A stretch of DNA of 64,000 nt from Variovorax paradoxus. GTDB taxonomy: Bacteria > Pseudomonadota > Gammaproteobacteria > Burkholderiales > Burkholderiaceae_C. The stretch spans positions 1 through 64,000 of the forward strand of contig NZ_JAGGNU010000017.1 in assembly GCF_018614915.1 (NCBI RefSeq). The letters are read 5' to 3'. Under the pieces are notes generated by a model. It was not told the origin of the DNA, made no database searches, and saw nothing but the letters and a program-made list of their open reading frames with translations. A program made the position numbers and the translations under genes. Positions 25,881 through 34,354 of the stretch are shown here, one piece after another; position 1 is the first letter of the stretch, and each line of letters starts with the position of its first letter.

Positions 25881-27671
25881 ATGAGCAAGACTGTCGGAGA
25901 TCAACTGCTGGAGCGCCTTTCGCAATGGGGCGTGCGGCGGGTCTATGGATACCCCGGCGACGGCATCAACGGCATCGTGGGCGCCTTCGATCGTGCGGAC
26001 GGGCGCGTGTAGTTCGTCCAGGCGCGGCACGAGGAGCTGGCCGCGTTCATGGCTTGCGCCCATGCCAAGTTCACGGGCGAGGTCGGCGTCTGCCTCGCGA
26101 CCTCCGGGCCCGGCGCGATCCACCTGCTCAACGGCCTGTACGACGCCAAGCTCGACCATCAGCCGGTGGTGGCGATCGTCGGGCAGCAGAAGCGCGCCGC
26201 GCTCGGCGGCGACTACCAGCAGGAGGTCGACCTCGTTTCGCTGTTCAAGGACGTGGCGCACGAGTTCGTCCATATGGCGACCGCGCCCGAACAGGTGCGC
26301 CACCTGGTGGACCGGGCGATCCGCATCGCGCACGACCGGCGCACCGTCACCTGCATCGTGTTTCCCAACGACCTGCAGGAGCTGGAGGCCGTACCGGTAC
26401 CGCCGCGCGAGCACGGCACCGTGCATACCGGCATCGGCCACACCATGGCGGCGCAGCTTCCGCCGCTCGAAGGCTTGCGGCAGGCGGCAGATATTCTCAA
26501 TGCGGGCGAGAAGGTCGCGATGCTGGTCGGCGCGGGCGCTCTGCATGCCACCGACGAGATCATTGCCGTGGCGGAGCTGCTGGGCGCCGGCGTCGCCAAG
26601 GCCTTGCTCGGCAAGGCCGCGGTGCCCGACGACCTGCCCTTCGTGACCGGGTCGATCGGCGTGCTCGGCACCAAGCCCAGCTCGAAGATGATGGAGGAGT
26701 GCGACACGCTGCTGATGGTCGGTTCCTCCTTCCCGTATTCCGAGTTCCTGCCCGCCGAGGGCCAGGCGCGGGGCGTGCAGATCGACATCGATCCGCGCAT
26801 GCTGAATCTGCGCTACCCGATGGAGCTTGGCCTCGTCGGCGACAGCCGGGTGGCCCTGAAGGCGCTGCTGCCGATGCTCAAGCGCAAGACCGAGCGCAGC
26901 TGGAGGGCGGGGATCGAAGAAGGCGTGGCGCGATGGTGGAAGGTCCTGGAAGCGCGCGCGATGGTGGAGGCCACGCCGATCAATCCGCAGCGCGTCTTCT
27001 GGGAACTGTCCCCGCGCCTGCCCGACCAGAGCATCGTGACCTGCGACTCCGGCACCAGCGCCAGCTGGTACGCGCGCGACGTGAAGCTGCGGCGCGGGAT
27101 GATGGCTTCGCTGTCGGGCGGCCTCTCCAGCATGGGGCCGGCCGTGCCCTATGGCATCGCGGCGAAGTTCGCCTACCCATCGCGTCCGGTGGTGGCCCTG
27201 GTCGGCGACGGCGCCATGCAGATGAACGGCCTCAACGGCCTGATCACGATTGCCAGGCTCTGGCGCGACTGGAGCGATCCACGGCTGGTGGTGATGGTGC
27301 TCAACAACCGGGACCTGAACCTCGTTTCATGGGAGCAACGCGCCCAGGCAGGCGACCCGCAATACGAAGCCTCGCAACTGCTGCCCGATTTCGACTATGC
27401 GAAGTTCGCGCAGCTGCTCGGACTCGAAGGCATCCGCGTCGTCCATCCCGAGGAGATCGGGGCGGCGTGGGATCGCGCGTTCGCCGCCGAGCGCCCGGTG
27501 TTGCTGGAGATGGTGACCGACCCCAACGTGCCGCCGACGCCGCCCGACATCTCGTGGAGCCAGGCGCGTGCCTACCTGTCCGCACTGGTGCATGGCGATC
27601 CGCAGGCACTGAAGCTGATCCGCGCGTCGGCCCGGGAGTGGTGGGCCACGGCATTCCCTTCCAGCAAGTAG
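25881..27671 (+). pseudogene. Pyruvate oxidase-like thiamine-diphosphate enzyme interrupted by an amber codon
   Basis: The frame from ATG 25881 encodes a full-length (about 596 codons) PoxB-like enzyme. The N-terminus has GDQLLERLSQWGVRRVYGYPG, the centre has FAD-type and GVAKALLGKAAVPDD segments, and the C-terminal TPP site has GDGAMQMNGLNGL and NNRDLNLVSWEQR. Codon 44 is TAG (26010-26012), in the same frame, just before FVQARHEELAAF, whose Glu activates thiamine diphosphate. Homologues usually have Glu or Arg there, so a single G-to-T change of GAG would explain it. Restart at ATG 26049 would give 540 residues without that Glu. It is either a recent pseudogene, a sequencing error or a readthrough gene. 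Confidence 0.85.
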
Positions 27672-27691
27672 TTGGCCAACCCGGAGATGCG

Positions 27692-27952
27692 ATGAACACG
27701 ATGAGCGGCGAGCATGTACAGACCGGCACGGGCGACAGGGTGTCCTATGAGCTGAGCCTGACCCACGGCGGGCAATCGACCACCTATACGGCACGCGTGC
27801 TGCTGGCGGGCGGGATCTGGCACGAGCTCGAGGCCGGAACGGCGACCGGGCCCGATCAGGACGCACGCACGGCCGAAGCCAGGCAAGCCGTCCTCGCGCA
27901 GATCGATGGCCTCGCTTTCGATGCCCTCAACCGACCGCTGAAGCGCAGCTAG
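27692..27952 (+). CDS. Hypothetical protein, 86 aa
   Basis: A small hydrophilic protein 20 bases after the interrupted oxidase gene, with GGAG in front of its ATG. The middle reads like a short beta sheet (YELSLTHGGQSTTYTARVLLAGGIWHE) followed by a helix. No family is recognised. Its position suggests co-transcription with the thiamine-diphosphate gene. It ends 6 bases from the convergent permease. Confidence 0.6.
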   Translation: MNTMSGEHVQTGTGDRVSYELSLTHGGQSTTYTARVLLAGGIWHELEAGTATGPDQDARTAEARQAVLAQIDGLAFDALNRPLKRS

Positions 27953-27958
27953 AACGTC

Positions 27959-29065
27959 TCAGGTGCCGGGCGGCGTGCTGTCCGCGGCGCGGCCCGCTGC
28001 CGTGCGGTCGCGCCAGATGTCCACCACCGCCATGGTCACCGCGAACACGAGCGGCCCGATCACGAAGCCGGACGAGCCGAACGCAACCAGTCCGCCCACG
28101 ATCGCAATGAAGACCGGAAGCGTGTGCAGGCGCAGCCGGTCGCCGACCAGGATCGGATAGAGAAGGTTGTCGATGAGCGCGACCACCACCGAACCCCACG
28201 CGCTCAGGATCAGCGCCTTTTCCCAGCTGCCTTCCGTGACCAGGAACACGGCAGCAGGAATCCAGACGATCGCCGCACCCAGGATCGGCAGCACGGACAG
28301 CAAGAACATCACCGCGCCCCAGAGCAAGGGGGCCGGAATGTCGAGCCACCAGAACATGAGGCCGCCAAGCAGGCCCTGGATCGCGGCCACCAGCAAGGTT
28401 CCCAGGACGCTGGCACGCACCACTTCCGACACCCGCTTGAACACCCGGGTCGTCTCCGACGTCGTCAGTGGAAGCACGGAGCGCAGATAGACCAGCACCT
28501 TGTCCCGGTCGCGCAGCAGGTAGAACAGCGCGAAGAACGTGACCAGCACCTCCACACCCGCCCAGAGCGAACCGGTCAGGATGCCGGGCACGCGAGGTGC
28601 CAGGTGCTTCGCCATCTCCTCGGTCGACGGCGCCTGCCGGCTGACCCAGCGGACGGCGGGCCCAAGAGACGGATTGCTGCGAACCGCCTTGTCCACCCTG
28701 CTGCGCACGGATTCGGAGCGCAGGCTGTCCCAGCCTTCCGCGGCGCTGCTCACGACGATCGGCGACAAGGCAGCGACCGGCACAACGATCAGCACGCTGA
28801 GCACCGCCGTGACCAGACCCGCGCTGAGGCTCGGCCTGCGCAAGCGGCGAGCCAGCCGGCGGTGCACGCCGTAGCCGAGGATCGCCAACGTCAACGCCCA
28901 CGCCAGCGCCGGCACGAAGGGCTGGGTCATCTTCCAGCACAGGTAGAGCGCAATCGCCGTTGCCACCATCAACGCCAAGGCGGAGGTTCGCGCGCGCGTC
29001 ATCCAGCCGGCACCACGGCGGGAGGGTACAGGGTCGACTTGCTCTGTCGTCGATGGAAGGGTCAT
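27959..29065 (-). CDS. AI-2E transporter family (PerM/TqsA-like) permease
   Basis: A 368-residue inner-membrane protein with about eight hydrophobic segments, in the pattern two + one + five. The central loop has FFALFYLLRDRDKV, the C-terminal half has LLGGLMFWWLDIPAPLLWG, and the family signature VALIDNLLYPILVGDRLRLH is seen near residue 300. Members export autoinducer-2 or act as Na+(Li+)/H+ antiporters; the substrate here is unknown. ATG 29065 is the natural start, with basic residues before the first helix. It converges on the small gene ending at 27952. Confidence 0.9.
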   Translation of the reverse strand: MTLPSTTEQVDPVPSRRGAGWMTRARTSALALMVATAIALYLCWKMTQPFVPALAWALTLAILGYGVHRRLARRLRRPSLSAGLVTAVLSVLIVVPVAALSPIVVSSAAEGWDSLRSESVRSRVDKAVRSNPSLGPAVRWVSRQAPSTEEMAKHLAPRVPGILTGSLWAGVEVLVTFFALFYLLRDRDKVLVYLRSVLPLTTSETTRVFKRVSEVVRASVLGTLLVAAIQGLLGGLMFWWLDIPAPLLWGAVMFLLSVLPILGAAIVWIPAAVFLVTEGSWEKALILSAWGSVVVALIDNLLYPILVGDRLRLHTLPVFIAIVGGLVAFGSSGFVIGPLVFAVTMAVVDIWRDRTAAGRAADSTPPGT

Positions 29066-29154
29066 GCACGAAGTGGGCAGGTCAATGACGGCGCCAGCAT
29101 AGCCCCGCAGTAGGGCTTGAGGCTATATTCGCGAAAAACTCGCACCGCTGCGCC

Positions 29155-29619
29155 ATGCCGAACTACTGGCTGATGAAATCCGAGCCCGACGAATGCTCGA
29201 TCGACGACGCACTGGCCGCACCCAATGCGACCGTGCCGTGGACCGGCGTGCGCGGTTGGCAGGCGCGCAACTTCATGCGCAACGAGATGCAGGTCGGCGA
29301 CGGCGTGCTGTTCTATCACTCGAGCTGCCCCCAGCCAGGGATCGTGGGCATCGCTCGCGTGGCCTCCGGCACGCGGCCCGATCCGACGCAGTTCGATCCG
29401 AAGTCGCCCTACTACGATCCGGCTTCCAAGCCGGAACACCCGCGCTGGCTGTTGCTGGACGTGCAGGCGCTGCGCAAGACCCGGCTCCTGGGCTTGCCCG
29501 AGATGCGTGCGACGCCCGAGCTGGCCGACATGGTGGTACTGCGGCGCGGCAACCGGCTGTCGATCACGCCGGTCGACGAGGTGCACTGGCGGCTGATCAC
29601 CGACAAGATGCTGGCTTGA
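29155..29619 (+). CDS. EVE-domain protein
   Basis: A 154-residue EVE (PUA-like) domain: N-terminal YWLMKSEPDE, WTGVRGWQARNFMR in the middle, then VGDGVLFYHS and GIVGIARV. These are the aromatic cage and core strands of the family that includes human THYN1. EVE domains bind modified bases, often 5-methylcytosine derivatives, in DNA or RNA. It is divergent from the AI-2E permease across 89 bases and is probably transcribed alone. Confidence 0.92.
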   Translation: MPNYWLMKSEPDECSIDDALAAPNATVPWTGVRGWQARNFMRNEMQVGDGVLFYHSSCPQPGIVGIARVASGTRPDPTQFDPKSPYYDPASKPEHPRWLLLDVQALRKTRLLGLPEMRATPELADMVVLRRGNRLSITPVDEVHWRLITDKMLA

Positions 29620-29674
29620 GCCGATGGACAAAAGCACTGCCGATCGTCGCGCACCCCCACCGCCCTGAACCCGG

Positions 29675-29938
29675 CTAGTCCGCTGGGAACCTCTTCAGCA
29701 TCGAGCGGCCCATGTACGTGATCGCGGTGACGGTTGCCGTGGGCTCATCGAAGCCATCGAAGCGCCGCTTGGGCGTGGAGACCGCGGCCTGGACCAGGCC
29801 GGCAAGGACGAGGACGCGAATGGAGTCGACCTGCTCGCCGCCGACGATGTTCGCGGGGAGGGCCTGGGACGCCAGTTGATGGAGCATATGAATCGACACC
29901 CTTGGAGTGTCGGCCGACTTTTCGGAAACCTTTTCCAA
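29675..29938 (-). CDS. Hypothetical protein, up to 87 aa
   Basis: A small protein with a helical core (MLHQLASQALPANIVGG, then IRVLVLAGLVQAAVS) and a C-terminal beta-like part (TATVTAITYMGRSML). I give the longest ATG start; the ATG at 29887 (residue 18) is a sensible alternative because the core starts there. It has no signal peptide. It faces the EVE gene and lies downstream of an orphan leftward terminator, so it must have its own promoter in 29939-29993. Function unknown. Confidence 0.55.
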   Translation of the reverse strand: MEKVSEKSADTPRVSIHMLHQLASQALPANIVGGEQVDSIRVLVLAGLVQAAVSTPKRRFDGFDEPTATVTAITYMGRSMLKRFPAD

Positions 29939-29993
29939 CCGGGTGCGCGAAGCGTGAAATTTCTTCTGAATCCGAGAACGGTTTCGTTCGGGG

Positions 29994-30021
29994 AAAAAAA
30001 AGAGCTCGCCGAAGCGAGCTC
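29994..30021 (-). terminator. Strong rho-independent terminator for leftward transcription
   Basis: A perfect 8-bp stem (GAGCTCGC/GCGAGCTC, 30002-30021, CGAA loop) is followed, reading leftward, by eight T residues (29994-30001). No leftward gene ends here: the nearest leftward gene to the right ends at 30707 and a rightward gene lies between. It therefore terminates either an unannotated RNA from 30022-30210 or read-through antisense transcription. Confidence 0.8.
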
Positions 30022-30150
30022 AATGATTGCAGTCAGCAATCCCCCAGAGAAACCACGACTGCAGTGTCGGGGCAAAGCACCCGAACACCGCGTGAAGGAT
30101 TCGACAGAACGACGGCCTTGATCCCGATGCGCCGCTTCCAGCCCGCGTTC
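30022..30150 (-). ncRNA. Candidate small RNA ending at the orphan terminator
   Basis: The leftward strand here ends in a perfect terminator and holds a second inverted repeat (ATTGC-N5-GCAAT, 30026-30040) immediately before it. The stretch has lower GC than the flanking genes and no convincing leftward protein; the only frame (30020-30229) overlaps the GFA start and has its stop inside the terminator stem. The 5' end is a guess, as I see no clear promoter. Confidence 0.3.
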
Positions 30151-30210
30151 GATGATTTTTTCCACACCCCGGCCGCAATCGCGACAATGCCTCGAACACG
30201 GAGAGAAGCG

Positions 30211-30699
30211 ATGCATCTAGAGGGCTCATGTCATTGCGGCGCCGTGCGCTTCAGCCTCGAAGCGCACAGCCCGGTGCCGTTCATGCACTGCCACTGCTCG
30301 ATCTGCCGCAAGACGGCCGGTTCGGGCGGCTACGCGATCAACCTGGGCGGCGACGCCGCGAGCCTGAAGGTTCGCGGCCGCAAGCACCTGCGGGTCTATC
30401 ACGCCGTGCTGCGCGAGCCCGGCCGGCGCAGCACGCGCTCGCCGGCCGGGCGGCACTTCTGCGGCGAATGCGGCAGCGCCCTGTGGCTCTGGGACCCGCG
30501 CTGGCCCGAGCTCGTTCACCCGCATGCTTCCGCGATCGATACGCCGCTGCCCCGGCCGCCGGAAGTGGTCGAGGCGGCGCTCGACTACGCCCCGTCCTGG
30601 GTCGACGTGCCAAAGGGCCGCGGCCATGTCCAGTGCGGCACCTGGCCGAGCGAGTCGCTCGAAGCCTGGCACAAGCGGCACGGCGTCCGGAGCGCCTGA
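30211..30699 (+). CDS. GFA/CENP-V domain protein
   Basis: A 162-residue zinc-binding protein with the family cysteines: GSCHCGAVRF at the N-terminus, HCHCSICRKTAG near residue 30 and FCGECGSALW near residue 85. The family includes glutathione-dependent formaldehyde-activating enzyme and related C-S lyases. The ATG follows GGAGAG. It is monocistronic and converges on the oxidoreductase gene, with 7 bases between their stops. The substrate cannot be told from the sequence. Confidence 0.9.
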   Translation: MHLEGSCHCGAVRFSLEAHSPVPFMHCHCSICRKTAGSGGYAINLGGDAASLKVRGRKHLRVYHAVLREPGRRSTRSPAGRHFCGECGSALWLWDPRWPELVHPHASAIDTPLPRPPEVVEAALDYAPSWVDVPKGRGHVQCGTWPSESLEAWHKRHGVRSA

Positions 30700-30706
30700 A
30701 GCGCGC

Positions 30707-33700
30707 TCACGCGATCTTCAAGGCCGGCGCCGCGCGCCCTGCCGGCGTTCCGCCCAGCGCTGCGGCCAGCGCCTTCCGGTAGGCACGGACGCTCTCGTCC
30801 TTGACGTGGCCGTAGCCGCGGATCTTCTCGGCCAGGCCGGCAATGCGTGCGGCCTCGGCCAACCCGTCGGCGCTCAGGCCCTCGACGAGGCGCTCCACCA
30901 GTTGCCGGTACTCGCCGATCAACTGCCGCTCCTGCCTGCGTTCTGCCGCGTAGCCGAAAGGATCCAGGGGCGTGCCGCGCAGCCGGCGCAATGCGCCGAG
31001 TGCCTTGAACATCGGCAGCACCCACTGCCCGTAGGCGCGCTTCATCGGCAGGCCTTCTGCATTGCGCTTCGCGAGCAGGGGCGGCGCCAGATTGAACTGC
31101 AGACGGACATCGCCTTCGAATTGCGCGCCCAGCTCGGCCAGGAACTCCGGGCGTGTGTACAGGCGCGCCACCTCGTACTCGTCCTTGTAGGCCATGAGCT
31201 TGAAGAGATTGCGGGCCACGGCTTCCGTCAAGCGCAGCCGCTGGCCCACCGGTGCAGCGGCGCGCTCGGCGGCCTCGACGCGCCGCACGAAATCCAGGTA
31301 GCGCCTCGCATAGGACATGCTCTGGTAGTCCTCGAGAAAGCGCACGCGGGTCTCGATGATCTTCTCCAGTCCTTGCGGCAGCGTCAGCTGCACCACGCTC
31401 CCCTCGTGTCCCGACAACTTCGCCTTCCAGGCCGGATCGTGCGCCGCCAGCCGCCCGGCCGCAAAGGCCTTCCGGTTGGCCTCGACCGCGACACCGTTGA
31501 GTTCGACGGCGCGCATCAGCGCGTCGAGCCCGACCGGCAGCCCGCCCCGCTGCCACGCATAACCGAGCAGCAGCATGTTGGCGCCGATTGCATCGCCGAG
31601 CAGCGCCTTCGCGGCATCGTGCGCATCGACGGCCTGGACCTGGGCAACGCCGGCGGCCGCCTGGAATTTCTGCAGCAGGGCCTCGTGGCGAAACGGCAGG
31701 TCGGGCGAGCGTGTGAACTCGGCCAGGGTCTGCAGGTGGGAATTGACGACCACCTGCGTGGCGCCCTCCTGCACCGTGCCCAGCACGTCGGGCAGCGTGC
31801 CCACCACCATGTCGGCCACGATCAGCGTGCGCGCACGCCGCGGCTGAAGCCGCACCGCATGCAGCTGCTGCGGCTTGGCCGCCACGCGGATGTGGCTCAC
31901 GACCGAGCCGCCCTTCTGCGCCAGCGCGGTGAAGTCGAGCACGGAGACGCCTTTGCCCTCCAGGTGCGCCGCCATCGCAACCAGCGCGCCGATGGTGATC
32001 ACGCCGGTGCCGCCGACACCCGCGACCATCATGTCGAAAGGCTTGTCGACCGCGGGCAGCACGGGCAGCGGCAGCCCTGCGGCCAACGCGCGCAGGTCCG
32101 GCGCGGGCGCGAGCGCCGTGCTGCTCTTGCGCAGCTCGCCGCCCAGCACGGTCACGAAGCTCGGGCAGAAGCCCTCGGCGCAGGAATAGTCCTTGTTGCA
32201 GCTCGACTGCTCGATCTGCCGCTTGCGCCCGAACTCGGTTTCGAGCGGCGCGACCGAGAAGCAGTTGGACTGCACGCCGCAGTCGCCGCAGCCTTCGCAG
32301 ACCGCGGCATTGATGAACATGCGTTTGGCCGGGTCGGGGTAGCTTTTCTTTTTGCGCCGGCGCCGCTTCTCGGCCGCGCAGGTCTGGTCGTAGACCAGCA
32401 CCGTGACGCCGGCGATCTCGCGCAGCGCGCGCTGGACCGCATCGAGCTCGCGCCGGTGGTGCACCTGCACGCCCTCTTCCAGCCGCACGCCGCGGTAGCG
32501 CTGCGGATCGTCGGTGACCACCACCACGCGCTTCGCGCCCTCGCTCGCGACCTGGGTGCAGATCTGCGGCACGGAGATGCTGCCGTCGACCGGCTGGCCC
32601 CCGGTCATGGCAACCGCGTCGTTGAACAGGATCTTGTAGGTGATGTTCGCGCCGCTGGCGATCGCCTGCCGGATCGCCAGGTAGCCGGAATGGAAGTACG
32701 TGCCCTCGCCCATGTTCTGGAAGACGTGCGGCATCGCGGTGAAGGGCGCATGGCCCAGCCAGTCGGCGCCCTCGCCGCCCATTTGCGTGAGGCCGCCGGT
32801 GCTGCGCTCCATCCAGCTCGCCATGTAGTGGCAGCCCACGCCGGCGAGGGCCTTGCTGCCTTCCGGCACTTTGGTCGATGAACTGTGCGGGCAGCCCGAG
32901 CAGAAGTACGGCAGCCGGCGCATGCCGTCCGATTCGTTCGACGGCAGGGCCTGCTTCGCGAACAGGCCTGGGTCGATGCGCGGCGCGAGCGGGTCTGCGA
33001 TCGATGCGAGCCAGGCGCGCAAGGCCGTGGCGATGGCTGCGGGACCCAGCTGCCCCACCCAGGTCAGGAGCGCAACGCCCGACAGGTCGTGCTTGCCGCA
33101 GACCGTGGGCCGTTGTTCCCGGTTGAACACCAGCTCCTTCAACTGCTGCTCGACCACCGAGGCCTTCTCCTCGATGACCAGCACGTGGCGCAGGCCGGCG
33201 CAGAAGTCCTGCGCCTGGTGCGATTCGAGCGGGAAGACCAGACCCGGCTTGTAGATGCGCAGCCCGACGCGCTGCAGTTCGTCTTCGTCGATGCCGCAGC
33301 GCTGCAGCACTTCCATCAGGTCGTGGAAGGACTTGCCGACGGCCACGATGCCGGTCGTCGCACCGGGTGCCGCCGCCACCAGGCGATCGATGGAGTTCAG
33401 CCGCGCGAAGGCCTTCAGTGCCTCCAGCCTCGCGGCCAGGCGCACTTCGATGGCGGGCGTCAGGAAGTCGTCGCTGCGGTAGGCCCGCGCATCGGCGGCG
33501 CCGGGCGCCTCGTCGGGCACGGTGAACTCCGGCAGCGGCGCGACTTCGACCGAACGTCCGCTCTCCACCGTTTCCGAAATGGCCTTGAACGCGACCCAGG
33601 TGCCTGCGTGCCGCGATGCGGCCCAGCCCCACAGCCCGAAGGCGTCGTACTCGTCGACCGAGGCCGGGTGGATGATCGGCATGCCCCAACCCATCAGCGA

Positions 33701-34198
33701 CAGCTCGCTCGCGTTCGGGATCGAGGACGAGACCGCCGCATGGTCGTCGCCCACCACCACCAGCACGCCGCCCGCGCGCGTCGTGCCCGCGGCGTTGCCG
33801 TGGCGCAGCGCATCGCCGGCCCGGTCGAGTCCGGGACCCTTGCCGTACCACATGCCGAAGACGCCTTCGAAGTTGCGCTCGGCGTCGCCGCCGACCTGCT
33901 GGGTGCCCATCAGCGCCGTGGCGGCGAGGTCCTCGTTGACGGCGGGCAGGAAGCGGATGTCGTGCGCCTGGAGTTCGGCCTCGGCGCGCCAGAGCTCGAC
34001 GTCCACGCCGGCGAGCGGCGAGCCGCGGTAGCCGCTCACGAAGCCGGCGGTCTTCAGGCCGTGCGCTGCGTCCCATGTGCGCTGCAAGAGCAGCAACCGC
34101 ACCAGCGCTTGCGTACCGGTCAGGAACACGCGGCCGTGCAGTGCGCTGCGGTTGTCGGCGAGCCGGTAGTTCATTGCCGGCTCGGTGTCGCGTTTCAT
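30707..34198 (-). CDS. Fused indolepyruvate ferredoxin oxidoreductase (IorA-IorB type)
   Basis: A 1163-residue single-chain 2-oxoacid:acceptor oxidoreductase. The N-terminal pyrimidine-type domain carries FVSGYRGSPLAGVD and FGMWYGKGPG. The central TPP-binding domain carries CSGCPHSSST and VGCHYMASWM. The iron-sulphur region is CEGCGDCGVQSNC and CNKDYSCAEGFC. The C-terminal gamma-like domain carries MVAGVGGTGVITIG and AQKGGSVVSHIR. It converts aryl-pyruvates from aromatic amino acid breakdown to aryl-acetyl-CoA. I chose ATG 34198, which follows GAAGG; ATG 34210 is possible. A leftward TAATAT (34226-34231) could be its -10 box. It stands alone. Confidence 0.92.
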   Translation of the reverse strand: MKRDTEPAMNYRLADNRSALHGRVFLTGTQALVRLLLLQRTWDAAHGLKTAGFVSGYRGSPLAGVDVELWRAEAELQAHDIRFLPAVNEDLAATALMGTQQVGGDAERNFEGVFGMWYGKGPGLDRAGDALRHGNAAGTTRAGGVLVVVGDDHAAVSSSIPNASELSLMGWGMPIIHPASVDEYDAFGLWGWAASRHAGTWVAFKAISETVESGRSVEVAPLPEFTVPDEAPGAADARAYRSDDFLTPAIEVRLAARLEALKAFARLNSIDRLVAAAPGATTGIVAVGKSFHDLMEVLQRCGIDEDELQRVGLRIYKPGLVFPLESHQAQDFCAGLRHVLVIEEKASVVEQQLKELVFNREQRPTVCGKHDLSGVALLTWVGQLGPAAIATALRAWLASIADPLAPRIDPGLFAKQALPSNESDGMRRLPYFCSGCPHSSSTKVPEGSKALAGVGCHYMASWMERSTGGLTQMGGEGADWLGHAPFTAMPHVFQNMGEGTYFHSGYLAIRQAIASGANITYKILFNDAVAMTGGQPVDGSISVPQICTQVASEGAKRVVVVTDDPQRYRGVRLEEGVQVHHRRELDAVQRALREIAGVTVLVYDQTCAAEKRRRRKKKSYPDPAKRMFINAAVCEGCGDCGVQSNCFSVAPLETEFGRKRQIEQSSCNKDYSCAEGFCPSFVTVLGGELRKSSTALAPAPDLRALAAGLPLPVLPAVDKPFDMMVAGVGGTGVITIGALVAMAAHLEGKGVSVLDFTALAQKGGSVVSHIRVAAKPQQLHAVRLQPRRARTLIVADMVVGTLPDVLGTVQEGATQVVVNSHLQTLAEFTRSPDLPFRHEALLQKFQAAAGVAQVQAVDAHDAAKALLGDAIGANMLLLGYAWQRGGLPVGLDALMRAVELNGVAVEANRKAFAAGRLAAHDPAWKAKLSGHEGSVVQLTLPQGLEKIIETRVRFLEDYQSMSYARRYLDFVRRVEAAERAAAPVGQRLRLTEAVARNLFKLMAYKDEYEVARLYTRPEFLAELGAQFEGDVRLQFNLAPPLLAKRNAEGLPMKRAYGQWVLPMFKALGALRRLRGTPLDPFGYAAERRQERQLIGEYRQLVERLVEGLSADGLAEAARIAGLAEKIRGYGHVKDESVRAYRKALAAALGGTPAGRAAPALKIA

Positions 34199-34354
34199 GC
34201 CTTCGTCCATCGTGCGTAAAGGCAAATATTAGTCTGGCCGCGTGTAGCCGACGTCGCATCGCGCGCAGCCTGATTGCCGGGCTTGACATTCTTCACGAAG
34301 GCCCGAACTTCGAAGGCATCGCAGGCCGGTCCATCGGCCGCTACGATATTCCCC

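Noticed and set aside
30020-30229. A 69-codon leftward frame at the orphan terminator
   Set aside because: Its stop lies inside the terminator stem, it overlaps the GFA start and has no recognisable fold; an RNA is more likely.
30585-34289. A 1234-codon open frame in another frame of the oxidoreductase strand
   Set aside because: It is extremely Arg/Ala/Gly-rich and covers the same DNA as a family-matching gene of the right length.
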